Assembly: GCA_950022655.1 (NCBI GenBank)
Contig: OX465579.1
Coordinates: 141,059,118-141,123,117 of the forward strand
Origin: Alentia gelatinosa
Lineage: Eukaryota; Annelida; Polychaeta; Phyllodocida; Polynoidae
Length of the DNA stretch: 64,000 bases
Direction: 5' to 3'
Below are positions 14,063 to 28,846 of the stretch, one piece after another. The notes under the pieces were generated by a model. It worked only from the letters and a program-made list of their open reading frames with translations, did not search any database and was not told the DNA's origin. Position 1 is the first letter of the stretch. Each line of letters opens with the position of its first letter. The position numbers and the translations under genes are program-made.

Positions 14063-17000
14063 AGACCAGGCTGCAATCTTTATGTGGTGTGAAATATTTT
14101 AGTAGGTATAAGTAAATGGTATTTACAGGAAAGCATACTGTTCACTTTCTTAAGGTGTTGAAAACCCTTGTCACCGGCATAGGTGAGTAGGTTATTATTG
14201 TGTTTCAAGCGGTAACTGCAGGACTGTTAAATCTATATTGACTGTAGCACCACGTTCAGAATGAAAATGCTATGTAAGACTATATATGTTTTTTATATTG
14301 GCACACAAGTAAAGTGTGCGTTAATACTAAGAACAAAGATATCAAATATCTTTAACCTTAAATCATCTGTTTGTGTCTCTGATTGTATTAGTCAAATTGT
14401 TGTCTTATGTCAGGTATGGTAGGATAATGAATAGTTATGCCTATCTTTAATAGGAAAGTACATTGACGCTGGTCGCCAGTGCATGTTTGAGTTATACTAT
14501 GTGCTGGTAGGCTACGATTGAAAAAGTCAAGGTTATACGAATGGGAAAAATGGACTGTCTTTAGCTGGGAATCAGAAGAGACGTGGGCCTTAAGATATCT
14601 ATGGAGAACCGAACAATAAAGTCACTTGTGTTGGACCTTCTTTTCCACCATTCTAACAAACGCGCCTGTCATCGTCCCGAAAGACATTCCTCAATGAAAT
14701 GTTTGTGGGAGTTTGAAGTATACAATCTTGTGAACATGAAAACTGGATTAAAAAAGATATACAAAAAGTCTGAATCTGTTGGGCCACAAACCAGTTGTTG
14801 TGGTGAGATAGGATGACATTTGATTGTCTGGCCCAGGCCACCATATGAAAGAGTTAGACACTTATCTTTCCCCTTTTGAAATGTCTGTTCTGCTGTTTGG
14901 GATGAGCAAGAAATATTAGGCGCGTTTCCCATTCACCAACAATTATGTACCTACAGTATTCATATGCTGTTTGATTCACTACAAACCAGAGTGATGTATG
15001 ATGGCTTCGAGTTATAGTGCGATTTCACAAATAAATTGAGATTATAGTCATATATATTCTGCAGATGGAAATGGAAAAGGTGTTCTGAAATAAAGATGTA
15101 CATGAACTACATGTGTGTTGTATATTTGAAATGACAGGTTGTCAAGCATTGATCGCTTACTAGTACTGCTTGTCAACGTTAAAAAGGCAGCTTGAAGGAC
15201 GCAGCTCGGCTGCCTGCGTGAAACCTCACCCTTGTGCCCGCTGACCCATTGCTGGAATGAGAACACTTATCATGAAGAACTGCGAAGACAACCGCCACCC
15301 AAACTATACCTGGCTAGACATAGGAAAGTGATAGCCACTGCTGGCCAGAACATTTGACTCCTACATGATCAAAAGCAGCAGATAGTTTCCCTTATCTTCT
15401 GACGGATCTTAACGTACAGAAGCTACCTCCAGGGCGTAAGCTAACAAGCCTCCGCGAGCCTTGGCCGTGTGTGCCTCGTCAGGCAATGAGGCACCAGTGA
15501 GAGTCGGGACCTTTCACAGGTAATATCCTGTTCTGGAGTGGGATGCCTGCTGCCCGAGGCACCCCCTCCATTTTTCTTCAATAACCCGCACTTCTCTGTC
15601 TATGCATGTATATTACTCGTGTATGTGGATGGAGGGGACTTTTACTTTTGTCTAATTTAAAGGGATGTGTATGTGGTTTTCAGGCGATTTCACAATCCCA
15701 CACAAAAGACTGCCTTGTGTATGACTGCATAGACAGTGGCCATGCTGGCCGTTCAGGAGCGCCATTCATAACATTTAAGGGCCCCATGCACATGTAAGGT
15801 TGAAGAAAGGTCCCCGGGCAGCCACATCTACAGACGACATCTGTTCGCCGAGGGTGGCGCCCGTCTAGGATATTATGCCCTGGAGGAAGCCTGAAAGCTA
15901 GTGCCATGTGGTATCTGCATATTGGTCTCCCCATCGGCACCAGCCTAGCTCCCCGCACCACCTCAACATAAACAGGACAACAGGTGTCCACATCAGCAGC
16001 ACGCCATCTTTAAGAGCAAAAATACATGAATATGCAAAGACACTCAATGAATTAAAAAGTATCAAAATTAAAAACTCTCACCTATAATCGCAGGGTGGCA
16101 TCAATGATAATCCTGTAGTTCAGTCAGGTACGGCGAGTAGCAGACTATTGGGAGGAATGCGGTGTAGTCTAATACAGATAACCGATACAGAGGATTCCAA
16201 TAAACAAGATAACTAGGCCTGGTACGACGCTTGTGCGCTCACAATAGAGTTGATTCCTTGATTGAGGCTGTACTACACCATTGCCATCGCACAGATGAGT
16301 GGTGACAAGCTATCTCACACGGAGACTATAGTTAACCAACCTCTCGGTCTCTCCTCTCTGCCTCTACTCGTCTCCGCTCTGGCTCTATGTACACGGTACC
16401 CGAGCACTGGGACCTTCACTGACATGCGGAGCAGGGCGGACCTCTCGGGGCCTCAGTTAGGAATTGGCAGGTGAGGCAGCGGGCTCTAGATACGACCCAG
16501 CGAATACTGATGGAGCCTGCCGTTCTCTGTCAACCATTCCAATACCAATCTATACATGTCTCTACAGCTACAAGCCAAAGCCGTGGATATTAGAATACAC
16601 CAACATAGATTGCAACATAGATTGGAATAATTTTGTTACATAGAAATTACAACATAGAATGCATTTTATTTCGATTAGAAACGGTATTAAGTTAATATAT
16701 ATTGATGGGGTTAAGTTCTCGTGTATCCCTGAATCATAAGGTATTTTAGGTTTACATGTGGATCCTTGAATTTTTGGGTAGGGTGGTGGGTCCTTTGTGG
16801 GCGGGTATCCGGGTTGGAAGCTTCTCACCATCGATGCTCTTTACACCATCGCCTCCTGGCTTGGCATACAAAAAGTAACGCAGGTTGCCCCTTATTTAAA
16901 GATTAGTTCAATATCCTGAATACTGATTGAATTTGCCATGTTCCTCTAGATCATATACTTATTACGTAGTGTAAAGTGTTTTTTCAAAATGGTTTTACCT

Positions 17001-19264
17001 TCAGTGTCACTCCTCGTGTTTACATGGCAATGGATCTTCACTTTACACTATTCTGCTTTTCGACCATCCTTTTCGTGAATGAACCAGGGATAGACTACTA
17101 TGAGAATTGAAAACACCAAAGTGTCTCATTCCTTCCATAGGCTGTAGTTTGACTGATTTGGCCAAATGTTCGCACCATTTCCTTTCAAACGTGTGATTTA
17201 ATGGCCTTTTCAACCTGACACGCCTGAACTTCCACACCAAGACTGACACAAGTATGTGAGCTGCATCGTACGGTTACATTGTCTAGACGTCACAAGTTGA
17301 CTCCTGCCTGGCTGTCCACTAAACCAGAACCGCCTTGAAAATTCAACGCAGCTTTACTAAATATAAAAAGACTCCATATGTGGCGTTAAGGCTCATGGCA
17401 ACCAGATCCATTCTAGAAGTAATTCACGTTTCACAAAGAATAAAAGTGGAATGAGATGGTTATACCTTTGACAGGTTAGAAGGCATGTGTGTAACGAATG
17501 CAATGGACCTTTGTGTTTTTAAATCAAACCTTTTCAGTGAATTCATTGACATCTTGTAGTGAGACAGACAAACATCACGATAGAGATATGAGCTGTATTA
17601 ACTAAGTAGAAAATTCCATTTGGTTCAGCCATTGAAACCCTAGACGTTGTTTAACATATAACACATCTTTTCATTCTGCAAGCGGACTACTCCTGGTTAA
17701 AGCTGCTCTCCAGCGTATATATTTATTTCTACGTAGCCAGAACCTACCATAACGTGGTCCATCCCACCATCCCCCTTCCGCCTACAATTGTACTCCCATC
17801 CCAACGGCAGTCCCTGGCCCATCTCCTAGTAGCGTTGTGTGCCGGGGGGAACTCCTACCTCTACCTCCCTCCCACCTGGTCCCTCATAGCGGCCCTCTCT
17901 ATGCTCCCAGTCGGCAGCCTTCACAGGACCACCTGATGTATTGTACCATCATTCCAGCATCTTGTAGTGCTTAGACTCCCGTAAACGCGCGTCGTGCGCC
18001 TCGTTGTTGTCCTGCGGCCCTGTAGGTGTTCTCACACATAAAAGGTATCTATTCTATACCCTCAAACAGCCCTCTGATTCTCAATCTCGATTGCATACCC
18101 TGAAGGGTAATTCAGTAGATAATGGTCATGTTCCGTTTATGAAATCACGTCCCTCTGACTATTTTGTCAGTAATCTAATCTAATGATAGGTACATCGATG
18201 GCTGTGACATTCCTCGTGAATTATTTCAGCGACTGGGGTTGGTTGGAGGGGTGGTAGTGTGTATCACTGTAAGGTTGTGAAGTGGCTTAGGGGTCGTGAA
18301 AGTGCAGGCGGTGTTTGCATTCAGTAGTCAATGAGACCCAACTCCCTCTCGACCTGTATGTATCAGATGCCTCCTGCAAAGGCACAACATACTTCCATGT
18401 GGATACCTCTCTCACCCAAGAGTCATGTAACACATCACATAAACTGCCAGTACAAGTGGGGGGAATGATGGAGGCAGGAGGCAGATGAGAGAAGTCGGGT
18501 AGACCCTCGACGAAATCGAGTCGCTGCAATTCTTCATCCTCCACCGGAACACATCCAGATAACTTCTGGGTCGAGTGATGAGTATTATGCTTCAGTTGGC
18601 TGATGGATACCAATTGAATGTGACAGAGTATATATAGTCAACACGGGAAGAGATGTATGTAAATGTACAATCTCACTATAAGGGGAGGCTCCATTGGGAG
18701 ATTTTATTGAAGAGAAATGATGCGACTGAGTAGACGACCTAAAGCTAGGTATGTAGAAGGATGTTCCTACAATCAGAAAGACACAGAATCTGATACGATA
18801 CACTGAATGAATAGAATAATAAGATGTATGGATGGATGAATCAAAAGATGAGAATGTTTCATGTCCACAACGATAGCATAATCGATCCAATCCAAACACG
18901 ACAGCTTCCATGCACTACTGACTCTCGTAACAACTATATTTGGTAAGATTCTTTGAACACATATGGTTGGTGAATGTTTGGTGTCTTTCCTCAAAATAGG
19001 TCATACGTGAAGACCAAATCTATATCCTACAAAACCTCCTATGAAAACACTACAATTAATGCATGGAATGGACTGATTTGATGTTGGTGTTTAAACCGAA
19101 TGTACGCATGAAATAGGACCATGAGACTTTGTCTCTTTGATAACTTATCGACCAATTGAGAAATATCATTTAAGTAAAGTTATTTATCTAGATTCATTCA
19201 TTCATATCGGCTGGAGTTCGAGTTAAGTCTGAAGATATCTACTTCTAACCTCATAACATTGATC
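14063..19264. other. 3' flank of the TMEM74-like gene, then gene-free DNA
   Basis: Poly(A) signal candidates occur at 14615-14620 and 15030-15035. No further coding region can be supported. Minus-strand frames near 15680-15991 and 18287-18911 have no recognisable motif and overlap each other in different frames. Confidence 0.45.
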
Positions 19265-19372
19265 TAAGGGGCCATCCATAAAGTACGTATGCACTGAGGG
19301 GGGGTGGGGGGGGTGGGGGGGGGGTCAAAATTTTCAGAAATTCTGCGTACGTACTTTATGGATGGCCCCTAA
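19265..19372. mobile_element. Harbinger/PIF-type MITE with TAA target duplication
   Basis: A 102-bp element (19268-19369) has perfect 22-bp terminal inverted repeats beginning GGGGCCATCCATAAAGTACG. It is flanked on both sides by TAA (19265-19267 and 19370-19372). A 3-bp TWA target duplication is typical of PIF/Harbinger elements. The centre is a G-rich tract (about 19297-19324), so the element is non-autonomous. Confidence 0.85.
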
Positions 19373-22300
19373 CATGCAACTTCCTAAATATGCAGTTAGA
19401 AATCCACAGATAAATAGCCTATGCCCCCATAAATATGTTCAGGTCTGCTTTACGTTCATCCTGTTTGCAAAATGATCATTACTCTCTTGATATAGCAGAC
19501 CTAAATGCAGTTAGCCTGCAGATGCCAGAGACTACACCTTAAACAGGTATCCGCAATTCCCGTACGAGGAGAGAAGGGCATGTCGAGTGTTTATAAGACG
19601 TTAAAACTGGAAAGTCCTGAAGGCTATGGTTGTCCTACTAATGGGAGTGCTTCTTCTCACCATGGGATTCCTATTGTGATGGTCTCGAGACCCAGAGACA
19701 CCCACTACAGTAAACTGAAGGTGTGACATCGGGCGAAAGTTGTCACCTGCTTCAGACAGGGGTAAAAGTAGACTGGCCTCAGTCCCTGTGTCCTACCCCT
19801 CCGCATCTACCTCCCTCTCTGATCCCCCTACACTCACTCCCCGCCAATGGAATTCCACACATTGCAAAATAGTCTTATTGTTAGTGGTATCCATAATCAA
19901 AGGCATGAGCAAGTCTGAGGTAAAAGTTGCGGCCAGAAGAGGCGCTGCAGGGGGTAAATCTGCAGTGGACGTGGCGTGATGCTGCCCTTGACAGAGAGAA
20001 ATTCCACAATAGAAGCTGAGACACCTGAATCTCCTGGTGTGGGAGAGTATAATCTGAGCCATGGGATGAACCCCTAATCAAAAGGTTATTGGATCAAAAA
20101 AGTCTGTAAACCGTACCCAAAGTACCAAGACCAGTTACAGAATAAAAACCTATTCTTTGAAACTTAAAATAGAGAAGATGGATTTTGGGTTTGTGTTGGA
20201 TAAATTACAAAATTGATAACGTCAATAGTATCATCGAATTAATGGCAAATATGACAATATATATGTCTAGTATCTTTACACACTTCTAGATTCTAATACA
20301 TAGAAATTTACAGAGTTCCACAAAGGCCCTCCAATATAAAATAAAACTCCAATAAAGGTGATTTAGAGTATAGGCCTAGGAGTATACATGAGTTTCTATA
20401 TGGGAATATGATTTTTCACACACTCTAAAACGTCTGATATGATAAATAGAGGATAGATACAGTATAGATTATTAGTAAGAATTGGATATGATTTAGTCAT
20501 CGTAAGCAAACCTTTAATGCAAAATAGGATCCTACGGCCTGACGGACTTTCTCATATAGACCTGAAGCTTGTTGGGTAGGGAGAGGAATATCTCCGTCCA
20601 ATCTGAATGCAGTATACGCTGACAATCCTGACAGAAAATGTTACAAACGCCAAGTACACATGGCGCCATAGGAAACCCATTACGATCTTAACGATTGACC
20701 CCATTTTTTGAATTTATCTCGGAATTATACCAGGGGAGACTTAAATCCTAAATAGATTCATTATTGTGATAACAGATCCATGCTTGCCTTTATTGGCACA
20801 TAGTGCTCCAAGCATTTTAGATTCATTCAGCAAACACCAAAGATCGAAGATGACCATGGAATAGATATCCGGAATGGATACAGGTCCAGTGGTTATACCG
20901 TACTCCACTGCTTATGGTAGTATTGCATGCCTCGGGTCGGATTCTACCTTCTTCTGCAGTTAATTGAATAAAATCCGCCCCAAGAGGCGACGGCCATTAG
21001 CGTCTCTTGAATGGATCGTATACCTGTTGCTGTCAATAGTTCATGCCCTCAAATGGTCCATATATACAAGCTATGAAGGCATTCGGGGTAGGTCTTTTCG
21101 TGCTATTAAATCAGGCATACTGACCCTCCTGTCAAATCACACTTATTAAATGGGTCAGTAGAAAGTTGAACCGTGCAGAGAGGTTTATTACCTTTGTTAG
21201 CGCCTGGGTTTCCATACATTCATTGATACCGGTAACACAAAAATATCTACTTTAATTACATGTATACGTAACAGAGACAAATATTGTATACACATAAAGT
21301 CCAATGCATATCGATATGTTGAGGCCATTTCCCGCGCATGCGATTGATTCGCCTAAGATAATGCATACTTCTGGATACTCTTGAAGTCAAATAATGTTAG
21401 AATTATTACAAATATTCTAAAAAGATATGGGTGCATAATTCCAGCATGGTTTGAAAGGTCCTATGTTCAGATTCCTCAATATTATCACCAGTTCTATGAT
21501 TTAAATAAACTGATATACTGATATGGGGTCAATAAAGCTAGAGAGGATTTACATGTATCTGGTTTTCATTAATGTAAATGGAAACCAAGAAGAATCACAA
21601 TTAAATTTAACTTTCAACAAGACTCAGACTCAACCCTGTCCTACATGTATTGCACCGCACCTGTTTAAAATACCCATAAACCTTTGCTGCAATTTTGTAT
21701 GCCGTCGCAGAAAGGCATGCCTCGGGCAGAATACAACAATAAAACATGTGGGACATCTCGTTGTAGTCATTGGGAGCAGGGCTTTGGTCAAAGGACACTC
21801 ACTGTTCATAGGGTTATATGGTGGTTAATTCTTTATTGGTTTGCCGTCGTTGTATGTAACGATGTCACAGCTTCGCGGGGATAAACTAAACATTCCTTTC
21901 CACTAGCTTCGTCAAAGCATCTGAACGAATAGAAAAAAAGAGATACCTACAAATGACAAGTAGCCATAAAGTTAGTGATTTGTTCCATTTGAACCACAAA
22001 ATAAAATATGGCTGCTGTTTGGGGAAGCTGGGTGAGGAGGCTTAACAGCAACATGGCAAACAAAGTGCACCACTGATGTTACAACTCCATACTGGGATGA
22101 TATATTTACTGAGAACAATCCATTCTTTATTAAGAAAGAATCTTTTCACTGACATTTTAGGAATCATCCTCTTTTTGCTGGAAACTCCTTGGACCAGTGA
22201 AGTACAGTGGCTGGCTTGTAACTGATGGTTTTGGTGAAAGGTGTAGGCGTGGGTGGCGGCAGACACTTAGGACTTCGGTTTCATGTCACCTGGATTTCGA

Positions 22301-22708
22301 CCAGATCACCCACCGATTTATGTCGGGTTAAAACAGATAACAGATAGAAGTCGGTGCAGAACAAACCTCATACGTGAGCGCTGCTTTGATACTGTCGCTG
22401 AAATAGAGGTATAACACGAGGAGGTCTCTTATCGAACAATACCAGAGTTCTGCACTGGTGGCCGCAGACTAACGTGCATGAATGAAGAGCTCAACTCGAT
22501 GGACAATACAAACATAAATGCCTTTCTTGCTCACAATGTACATCCTTTGGTGAATGTATAGAGGTCGATGCTATCGCATTGCATTTGTATTCTCCGTAAC
22601 TGAAAAGTATGGCTATTGTCATTGCATTGGTGGCAAATGGATTTCAGCTCGAAGTGAAGCACTGTTTCAGAATCCTGAATCTAAAACAGCACACCGAACG
22701 TATGTCCC
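19373..22708. other. Gene-free stretch
   Basis: AT-rich DNA with short chance frames only. I see no conserved coding motif, RNA gene or clear repeat boundary here. Confidence 0.45.
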
Positions 22709-23563
22709 TCAGATGTCTTGTAGGATCTGATTACAATATGAGAAAACTTGGTTACTGAGTTTGTACGGGTGGCCATTTGAGGTCATTTGATGAAAAAATA
22801 TGGCCAGTTGACCTTGTGTTTCGCTGCAGCACCAATCCCATCTCTTCCACATATTAACCAAAAAGACAGGTGGCAACTGGTCCAGCTTGGCACCAACAGC
22901 CACCCATGGAACCTGGGGAAAGCAGTCAGAAAGAAGAGGAAGGCCAAGTCCATGGAGGGGTTTCATCCTCAAAGTGAACTTCTGATGCTTCACACAAAGA
23001 CAAATACGTGTGTTGTGGCTGTGCATCGGAAGGATGTAGCGGTGCTTCCGACAAACACTGCAGAAAAAGCTGAAGGAAGCCCGGAGATGAGGGAATTCTT
23101 CCTGGAGCCTCATGTGAAGAACACGGCAGAACTCTGTGAGCTGCACCTTCGGGTGCTTAACCTTTTTCAAAGTGACCAGGTCTTTCTTCCCAGGAAGAGT
23201 GATGGAATGTTCGGGCCTCTTGAAGAAGTCGACTATAGCCACTGATGTCATCAGGAAGGCAGCTAGACGTGACTTGTCATTCCACAGTGTACACAGAGGA
23301 CTTCGGTCCAGCCCCACATCCCGTGAGAGTCGAGATGCTCCATGAACCGAGCGTAGCTCCACTGGCTACACTATTTTTGCCAAACCTCTATGGTGCTGTG
23401 TTTTGAGCAGACACTTGATGGCAATAGTAATGACATCGTAGATCTGGGCTTTGTGTAACTCAACCAACAGTAGAAGAGTTGACAGTGGCGTCGGCTGTGA
23501 AGTCAGTGTCATTGGTGTGCGCACTGGTGGTGTTGTAAGCACAGGGTCTCGGTCAGGCAGCAT
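22709..23563 (-). pseudogene. Transposon-derived ORF fragment, interrupted by a stop
   Basis: Read on the minus strand, a frame starting near 23563 is broken by a TAG at 23366-23368 and then stays open to 22709. In order it shows a segment resembling a helix-turn-helix (SRDVGLDRSPLCTLW), an acidic/basic linker with FKRPEHS and LPGKKD, a LH..L.EEFPHL.ASFSFFC segment, and the cysteine/histidine pattern CSVC...ICLCVKHQ. This order resembles uncharacterised transposase-like proteins common in invertebrate and fish genomes, in which a pattern like CLC..H.N follows a LRPK-like segment; this is recollection, not a search result. The downstream part (about 22709-22880) looks unrelated or frameshifted. 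The opposite strand carries a 152-codon frame that I regard as a shadow. A decayed mobile-element gene is the most likely reading. Confidence 0.5.
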
Positions 23564-24302
23564 GTCTGACGTGACATCCTGCCCTGTCGCTCTCCTTTAA
23601 AGAAATACTGTTGGAAGTTATTGTTATTCTGTAACTAAAATAATCTGTAATTGAAATAATATTCCTTTTCACTTGGATCAATAATACATGATTAATTTAT
23701 AGTTTAATTTATAATTTATAGACCCAACTTAAGCACCTCTTTACTAAGAAGAATAACATGTATGTGTTGTGTATCTAACCATGCAAGCGCTTAACAATTA
23801 TATGTCATGCATAGAATGCTATAATGGATGAATTAAATCATCCTGCTGGGGTCCGGTAGGGGGGAGGGTGATTATAGATGTTAGGGGGGAAGTGAAGTCT
23901 GGAAAAGAGAAAAGAGGAAAATCTTAAGTGTAAGAATGAAAAAAAGGAGAAATAATGTGAAATAGAACAAGCCTAAAAAAAGTTGAATTTTACATATTTT
24001 CGTATTTGTAATGCCATAGTAACAAGATTACCACATCGACTCAGAAATTGTGTATGACATAGGAAAGTGTTATAGATCACAGGAAAAGTAGCTATTGATA
24101 TACTGGAAATGTAATGTTTAACATGATGACAATTATAGGGGTTTTTTAAAAAGTTTTTTTGCCCATTTTTACCCATTTTCACACTTTTATGTATGATGTC
24201 ATAATAAACACGTGGTCCTATATAGTCGAACTCTATATCAATTTAAAGCTGGGAATGCCCCTAATAATATGCAAAAACCGTTCTTAATATATTAATTATC
24301 AA

Positions 24303-24383
24303 AGGTTTCACAGATGATTATGTGAAAAATTACCCAAATACATGGGGTTGTACATTCTGATAAAATCTGACCCATATAAATCT
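24303..24383 (+). repeat. Short interspersed repeat, family C copy 1
   Basis: It shares CACAGATGATTATG, a CATGG(G/T)GTTGTACAT block and AAATCT(G/A)ACCCATATA, in the same order, with 29122-29200. It is non-coding and of unknown class. Confidence 0.55.
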
Positions 24384-24465
24384 TTTTCATGTGGTCTTTC
24401 TTACCCTTCTTGATCTGATGTGAGAACTATAATTACAGTTAAACCCCGCCTCCGGCACAAGGGGT

Positions 24466-24467
<2 letters not shown>

Positions 24468-24539
<72 letters not shown>
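24468..24539. repeat. (TA)36 dinucleotide microsatellite
   Basis: 72 bp of pure TA repeat, which should be length-variable and may be mis-sized in the assembly. Confidence 0.97.
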
Positions 24540-24542
<3 letters not shown>

Positions 24543-27500
24543 ATGGCCGAACACCTATGAAGTTCTACCCGCTGCTGGGGGTGAAGTAGAAATGATATCG
24601 GGGCTCACTGAGATATAGGGAATGAGCTATGATCAATGACTTAAAAGGTGAATAAAATGGCACTTCTTAGTGGGTTTTTTTAATAAAATAATAATGATAA
24701 AAAAACGTAGTGACTGAGCCATAGGGATGCCGTTCTCGGGCTTTTGTAATTATGGTACAAAGAGATTATGCTGACATTGCGTGTGTACAGTCATGGAAGT
24801 ATGGTTGGAATTATGTAGTGCATGCTGAATAACTGATGTGGGGAATACTCTCAATTAGGTAGGGGTTTGAGAGAGTTCTCTATGGTGAGTCAACATCATA
24901 TAGAGGGAGATGGAAGGCACCACATAGGGGTAGATGACGCGATGGTATTAATTGTGTATAAAGCTGATGAAGCATTTGGAAGTTTCTAAAAGCTTTCACA
25001 GGTGAGATATAATGGCTGACTGGTTAGTAGGTAATCATTTCGGTTAGTGACTGGATTCCAATGGGCAGGGTTCTGGAAAAAAGGCTCACCTGCACAGTAA
25101 GAGCCAGAAGAAGCCATGACAGCTTGGGCTCATGGGCAGCATGGATCAATAAGGGATTGGTCCTACATAGTAGTCATCGCAGTGAGCAGCCACTTCGCAT
25201 CCAAACGTCATGGGCTACATCTAAACGATGAGGACTGGGTCTTCTGACAGTGTGAGCCACAGGATTGGGAGCTTCAGCAATGGTAGGGACAGAGAGGAGT
25301 GACTAGAAGTAGGAGACCATAGAGCAGAGTTGGTACAGATAGGCCATGGATATTATATTGGCACATTGAACATGGGTCAGACAGATAAAAAACCCTGGAG
25401 TGAAATGGTGTCCAGGGGATACTAAGAGTGTACCTGGCTCCTAGGAGGACATTTGTTATTGAAGTAATACTGTACCATGGATCTTTTTGCTATGACAGTA
25501 AAATATGGATCCTGAAGATGTTTGTGTTCTCTGTTATATTAACTTATAGCCGGGAGGCTTAATGCTAACTTAATAGTAGTATTTTATATAATCCAAAAGT
25601 TCACGAACGGCCATCCTACGGACTTTGTGACGAAGATTTCTCTTAATATGAAAAAGAACTTTTTAGGGGGAATCATTCGAAGATATTACTTTTCTATATG
25701 CTAACTAGATCATTTCCTTGGAATATATAGTGTGTCTGTCATGAATAAACTACTGATTGTAGGAGGATGACAGAAAGTGATGACAATAGGACTAGAGGAA
25801 TGGTAAATAGCATATCGCCTTCACATCCCTGTCAAACTTCGTTTCCTCCTAGGAGAGGCTTGGCACTAGCCCGTGAACCACAACATCGTAAAAACTGCTT
25901 CCCCGGCCACCCACGTCCAGGAAAAGACCAACTGGAAACCTAAGTGCAGCGTTTCCACGGAAACGGCCGCAAATCTGGTGCTTTTTAGTGGATTTCTACT
26001 GGTTTTTTTTCATCAGGATTGGTCGGACAATCTTATCGGTGCTGGATGCAAAGATTGCTCTGCACAGTATACCATGGAGTGCAATGACTGGTTTTGCTGC
26101 TTTTTCTTCCTCCCACCAGTATGGTCGGGTTAAGGTGCTTTCAATGGCGTGTAGGCTTTCAACTGCATCTGTCCTGCTAATGGCTGGCCCAGGTTGTGCC
26201 AAACGGAGACATTCTAAACTATGAAAGTGGGAGTATGGTATCTTTTTGTCTACTTACCCAACAGGGAACCAAATGAGACCTGGCGTCAGTAGGATAAAGG
26301 CAATTTCATACGATTGTTCGCATAAACGACCAAGGCAAAAAGCTAACACAGAGTTAGTTCTGTGCTGTGGGTGCCAAACAATACCCACTTTTAGAATAGT
26401 ATCAAGGTACTATAGATCTAGAATAACTCTCGACATTTTTTTATATTTTTTCATATCAGTTCATCAGTTTATCAGTTTGGTATTTGCATATTTTTGTTCA
26501 CACTCACAAAGTCAACTTTTTAATAACATCAATAGGCGAGATATTCCCTTTGACACATTTTGCCATTTATTTGAGGGTGGGGGTATAGTGTCTTACAGAT
26601 TCTGTACGGATTCGTACATTATTGCCTTTGTTAGGAAATGATTTTGTACGAATCCTAGTATATAATCAAACTGAGTCAATGATCTTTGATTCGAAAAACA
26701 AGGTAATTAAATGTATCCTTAGATATATGAGCTGATCAAATGAAAATGCGTTTCATTTGAAGTTCTTTGAAGGGAACATATTTCTAGAGACTATAAAATC
26801 TGAAGATGACGGTCATATCCACGGTCTAGATTGATCAAGGTAACATAAATTAAGAAGTGACGACTGAAGAGGAAAAAGAATGGTAACTCACCCGCACTAG
26901 TAACATTAGTTAGAACAGAGAATCATTGGCTTTTGTCCAGTGTCCTTGCTCTACTCTTGTCCAATAAAGTGAATAGGTGACTCATTTACGTTCCTTTGCC
27001 AAAATGCATCCTAAAAAGGTCAATATAGCAATCGAGGACATCATTATACTCAACATAGTATTTGCTTGCTATTTTTCACTTCGTAGAAATCATTTCTCAT
27101 CATTTGTAATTTTTAAGATTACACTATGAATGGCCTTTTATATCGTATTGCCATAATATCGCAAGATATCGTAAGAGTTTAGAGGTTCTTATATGGAAGC
27201 AGTATTTCAGGCGAACTAAAAGAAAATGAATTTATATCAGTTTTCCATGAATGTCATCACATCTGGAAGGGTCCTTTTAATAGAAAAATGGTGAAATTCA
27301 CCTTACTGCTTCAAATCATCGTTTGCAACTCAATGATGCTACAGTCAACTACTGCAGGGGTTCCTATATCAATGATAATTCTTTATTCCCTCCGGTTATT
27401 AATCTGAATTATCATTAATCTTAACCATTTTAAATAATCACATAAAACTCGAAGTATCACAGCCTAGTAGAGAGCCAAATAATGCGTCATCTCTATAACA

Positions 27501-28846
27501 TATTCCTGCTTCAGTCCTCTAGGTAGGTTCAAAAGAAAATCACAATCACTTTATAGGGTAGGCTGCCCATTTGTCACACTGTGGTAGACTACAGGCAGCG
27601 ACTGGATCACCTTCCCGACACTGTGACAGTGTATTGATAGCAGTCTATTGATAAACCTGTCATTTCGAGCTCTACTTTTGGCAGTGACGTTGCAGATTAG
27701 GGCACTAATGGCTGTAACGGGATCTCAGACATGGGGACAAAATTGTAAGTTTCAGAGAACAAACTCAATGGATGACACTCTGAACCTGTTGCCATTTGAA
27801 TGTATTGTTACTATGGAGCCTCTGGAAGGGCGGCGAATTCTATAGACTTAGCAATCAATGCATTCATCATTCTGAGGACCAGTAAATGGTACATTCTTAA
27901 CAAAGTTGAGCATTTTGAAGACTACTCTGTAGCCCTTTAATCTGTGTGGTGTGGCATGCTGGACACGTAGCTCAACGACTTCTTTGGGAGAATCAAACGG
28001 CAGGGTACTTAGCACGTTATAGCCAGACCACAGACCGGATGTTGTGTAATCACTTCAGGCTAACCTACGTCGTATATGATAGAAAAAAGTCATAAACTTT
28101 TGTTTATGTAATTTTGTTGGATGTTCGGGAACTGATCCATCAAACATGCGTCAGAAAGTCTAATCAGAGCAGTTTCAAAGATAGCAACACCTCGCTATAT
28201 ACCTTGTACATAGTCTCAGCATATAAGGTAAACAGAATGATGACAGTGCATATGTATATCCTTAGTCTTAAATTTGCAGAAATCTGCACCATCCTAACAA
28301 GAAGCTTTTATGTCGGATAATAGAAATAACCAACAGCTGGACAGTCAATCTTGATCCAATAGCATGTCATAGGGATTGATACGCAGTCTTCTGTTGTACC
28401 CATTAGAGCGTGTCTTTCAACCGTCCTGATTTTCCGATACCATCCCTACGTAGTTTGTAAGGGTATGTACATCTATTATGTAGAAATGAATGCCAGAACT
28501 GATAATGACTGCAAGAAAACCAGGTAGATGACTGATATTCCTTGATCTTATATCACAGTCTTGGATCACTGCAATTGGTTCAATATGATAAAGTCAGAGT
28601 ACCTTTACAGAACCCTTTCAGAATCTCGGTTAATTGTTAACCTAAATGTTATAGAAATAGTAACAAGATACCTAACGAGCTCGAAAACTGGGTTTTGGGA
28701 AGGAAGACATGGTGAAACTGGATTAATCTAGAGGTAAGTAAAGGAGAAGAGAGAAGAGCTTTAAAGAGACATATCTTATTGTTTTGGTTCCCTAACAACG
28801 ATGAAGTTCAAATATTGTATTACCTTTTAACTCTTTAAATACGCCA

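Noticed and set aside
22787..23245. 152-codon plus-strand frame
   Set aside because: It lies opposite the transposon-like minus-strand frame, which has the recognisable motif order, so it is a shadow.
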